Shown one piece after another: positions 13,324 through 13,505 of a DNA stretch of 13,505 nt (its first letter is position 1; every line of letters begins with the position of its first letter). The notes beneath the pieces were generated by a model. It had not been told where the DNA came from and made no database searches. It saw only the letters and a program-made list of their open reading frames with translations. The DNA is taken from assembly GCA_003647825.1 (NCBI GenBank), contig QMNP01000016.1, positions 1-13,505 of the forward strand. Direction: 5' to 3'. Source of the DNA: Candidatus Cloacimonadota bacterium (GTDB lineage Bacteria; Cloacimonadota; Cloacimonadia; Cloacimonadales; TCS61). Position numbers and translations under genes: made by a program.

Positions 13324-13505
13324 ATGATTAAAATAAAGAAAACAGCCTTAAATGGTCTTATCGAATTCCTGTTAAAGGATTATGATGTTTATGGTCCGGC
13401 AGATGAAGGCAAAAAAACTGCTTTCAGGAAGATCAACTCAGCTTTCGAGATCAGAAATGATATTACCAATACACATCTTTCTCCCAAAAATGTATTCTTT
13501 CCACA
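13324..13505 (+). CDS. N-terminus of a probable iron-sulfur protein of the HydB/AsrA-like (sulfhydrogenase beta) type, 3' truncated
   Basis: 60 codons are visible before the window ends. The peptide begins MIKIKKTALNGLIEFLLKDY, continues DVYGPADEGKKTAFRKI and reaches NTHLSPKNVFFP. The pattern of a short N-terminal helix, a V-x-GP stretch and NTxLSPKxxFFP is that of the beta subunits of cytoplasmic sulfhydrogenases and anaerobic sulfite reductase subunit A, which carry two [4Fe-4S] clusters further along and often sit beside FrhB/FdhB- or hydrogenase-type genes. The clusters cannot be checked because the rest is outside the window. It would extend the electron-transfer cluster to the right. 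A weak GGA ribosome-binding site lies about 9 bases before the ATG. Confidence 0.6.
   Translation, partial: MIKIKKTALNGLIEFLLKDYDVYGPADEGKKTAFRKINSAFEIRNDITNTHLSPKNVFFP

Noticed and set aside
13091..13327. 78-codon plus-strand frame across the palindrome cluster
   Set aside because: It begins inside the preceding gene, translates the palindromes and has no family likeness or own ribosome-binding site.

Overview
The window looks like AT-rich DNA from an anaerobic bacterium of the FCB group, with Candidatus Cloacimonadota or a related candidate phylum as the best guess. Two things point there. The left edge encodes a secretion-sorting tail with a YPNPFNPVT motif, and the rest is a large cluster of heterodisulfide-reductase-type (Hdr) electron-transfer genes in which TGA is read as selenocysteine three times. 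The phylum is an inference. The selenoprotein reading and the gene families are well supported by the sequence.

Layout, all on the + strand. 2-241: end of a surface or secreted protein, followed by a terminator (258-286). 287-571: AT-rich spacer with a promoter just before 572. 572-1178: DsrE-like and TusA-like sulfur-carrier genes, then a hairpin. 1244-4744: module A, made of MvhD (Sec) and an HdrA-type flavoprotein split into two proteins (430 and 562 aa). 4745-5335: a repeat-flanked four-helix-bundle gene that looks like an insertion. 5346-7563: two overlapping paralogous FrhB/FdhB-like iron-sulfur proteins. 7564-7740: a short copy of the same repeat element without the four-helix-bundle gene. 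7760-11373: module B, a second MvhD (Sec) and a 1013-aa HdrA in which the two halves of module A are fused. 11374-11705: a 332-base non-coding stretch with a promoter candidate and three inverted repeats. 11706-13127: a third MvhD (Sec) followed closely by a third FrhB/FdhB-like protein. 13128-13323: four degenerate palindromes. 13324 to the end: start of another probable iron-sulfur protein.

How the genes may work together. HdrA proteins carry FAD and many [4Fe-4S] clusters and are the electron-bifurcating core of Hdr complexes. MvhD passes electrons to HdrA through a [2Fe-2S] centre. FrhB/FdhB-like proteins are flavin and iron-sulfur modules that usually exchange electrons with a soluble carrier or a dehydrogenase. 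The window holds two HdrA sets, three MvhD and three FrhB/FdhB-like proteins but no HdrB or HdrC, so the usual heterodisulfide-reducing half is absent here. DsrE and TusA next to this set suggest a link to protein-bound sulfane sulfur. The whole reads as a cytoplasmic, possibly flavin-bifurcating electron hub. Its substrates cannot be read from the sequence.

The three in-frame TGA codons lie in the same conserved motif (GUHPGDCHY), and each is followed by a stem-loop whose pairing is kept by compensatory changes. A standard gene caller would cut all three mvhD genes in half.
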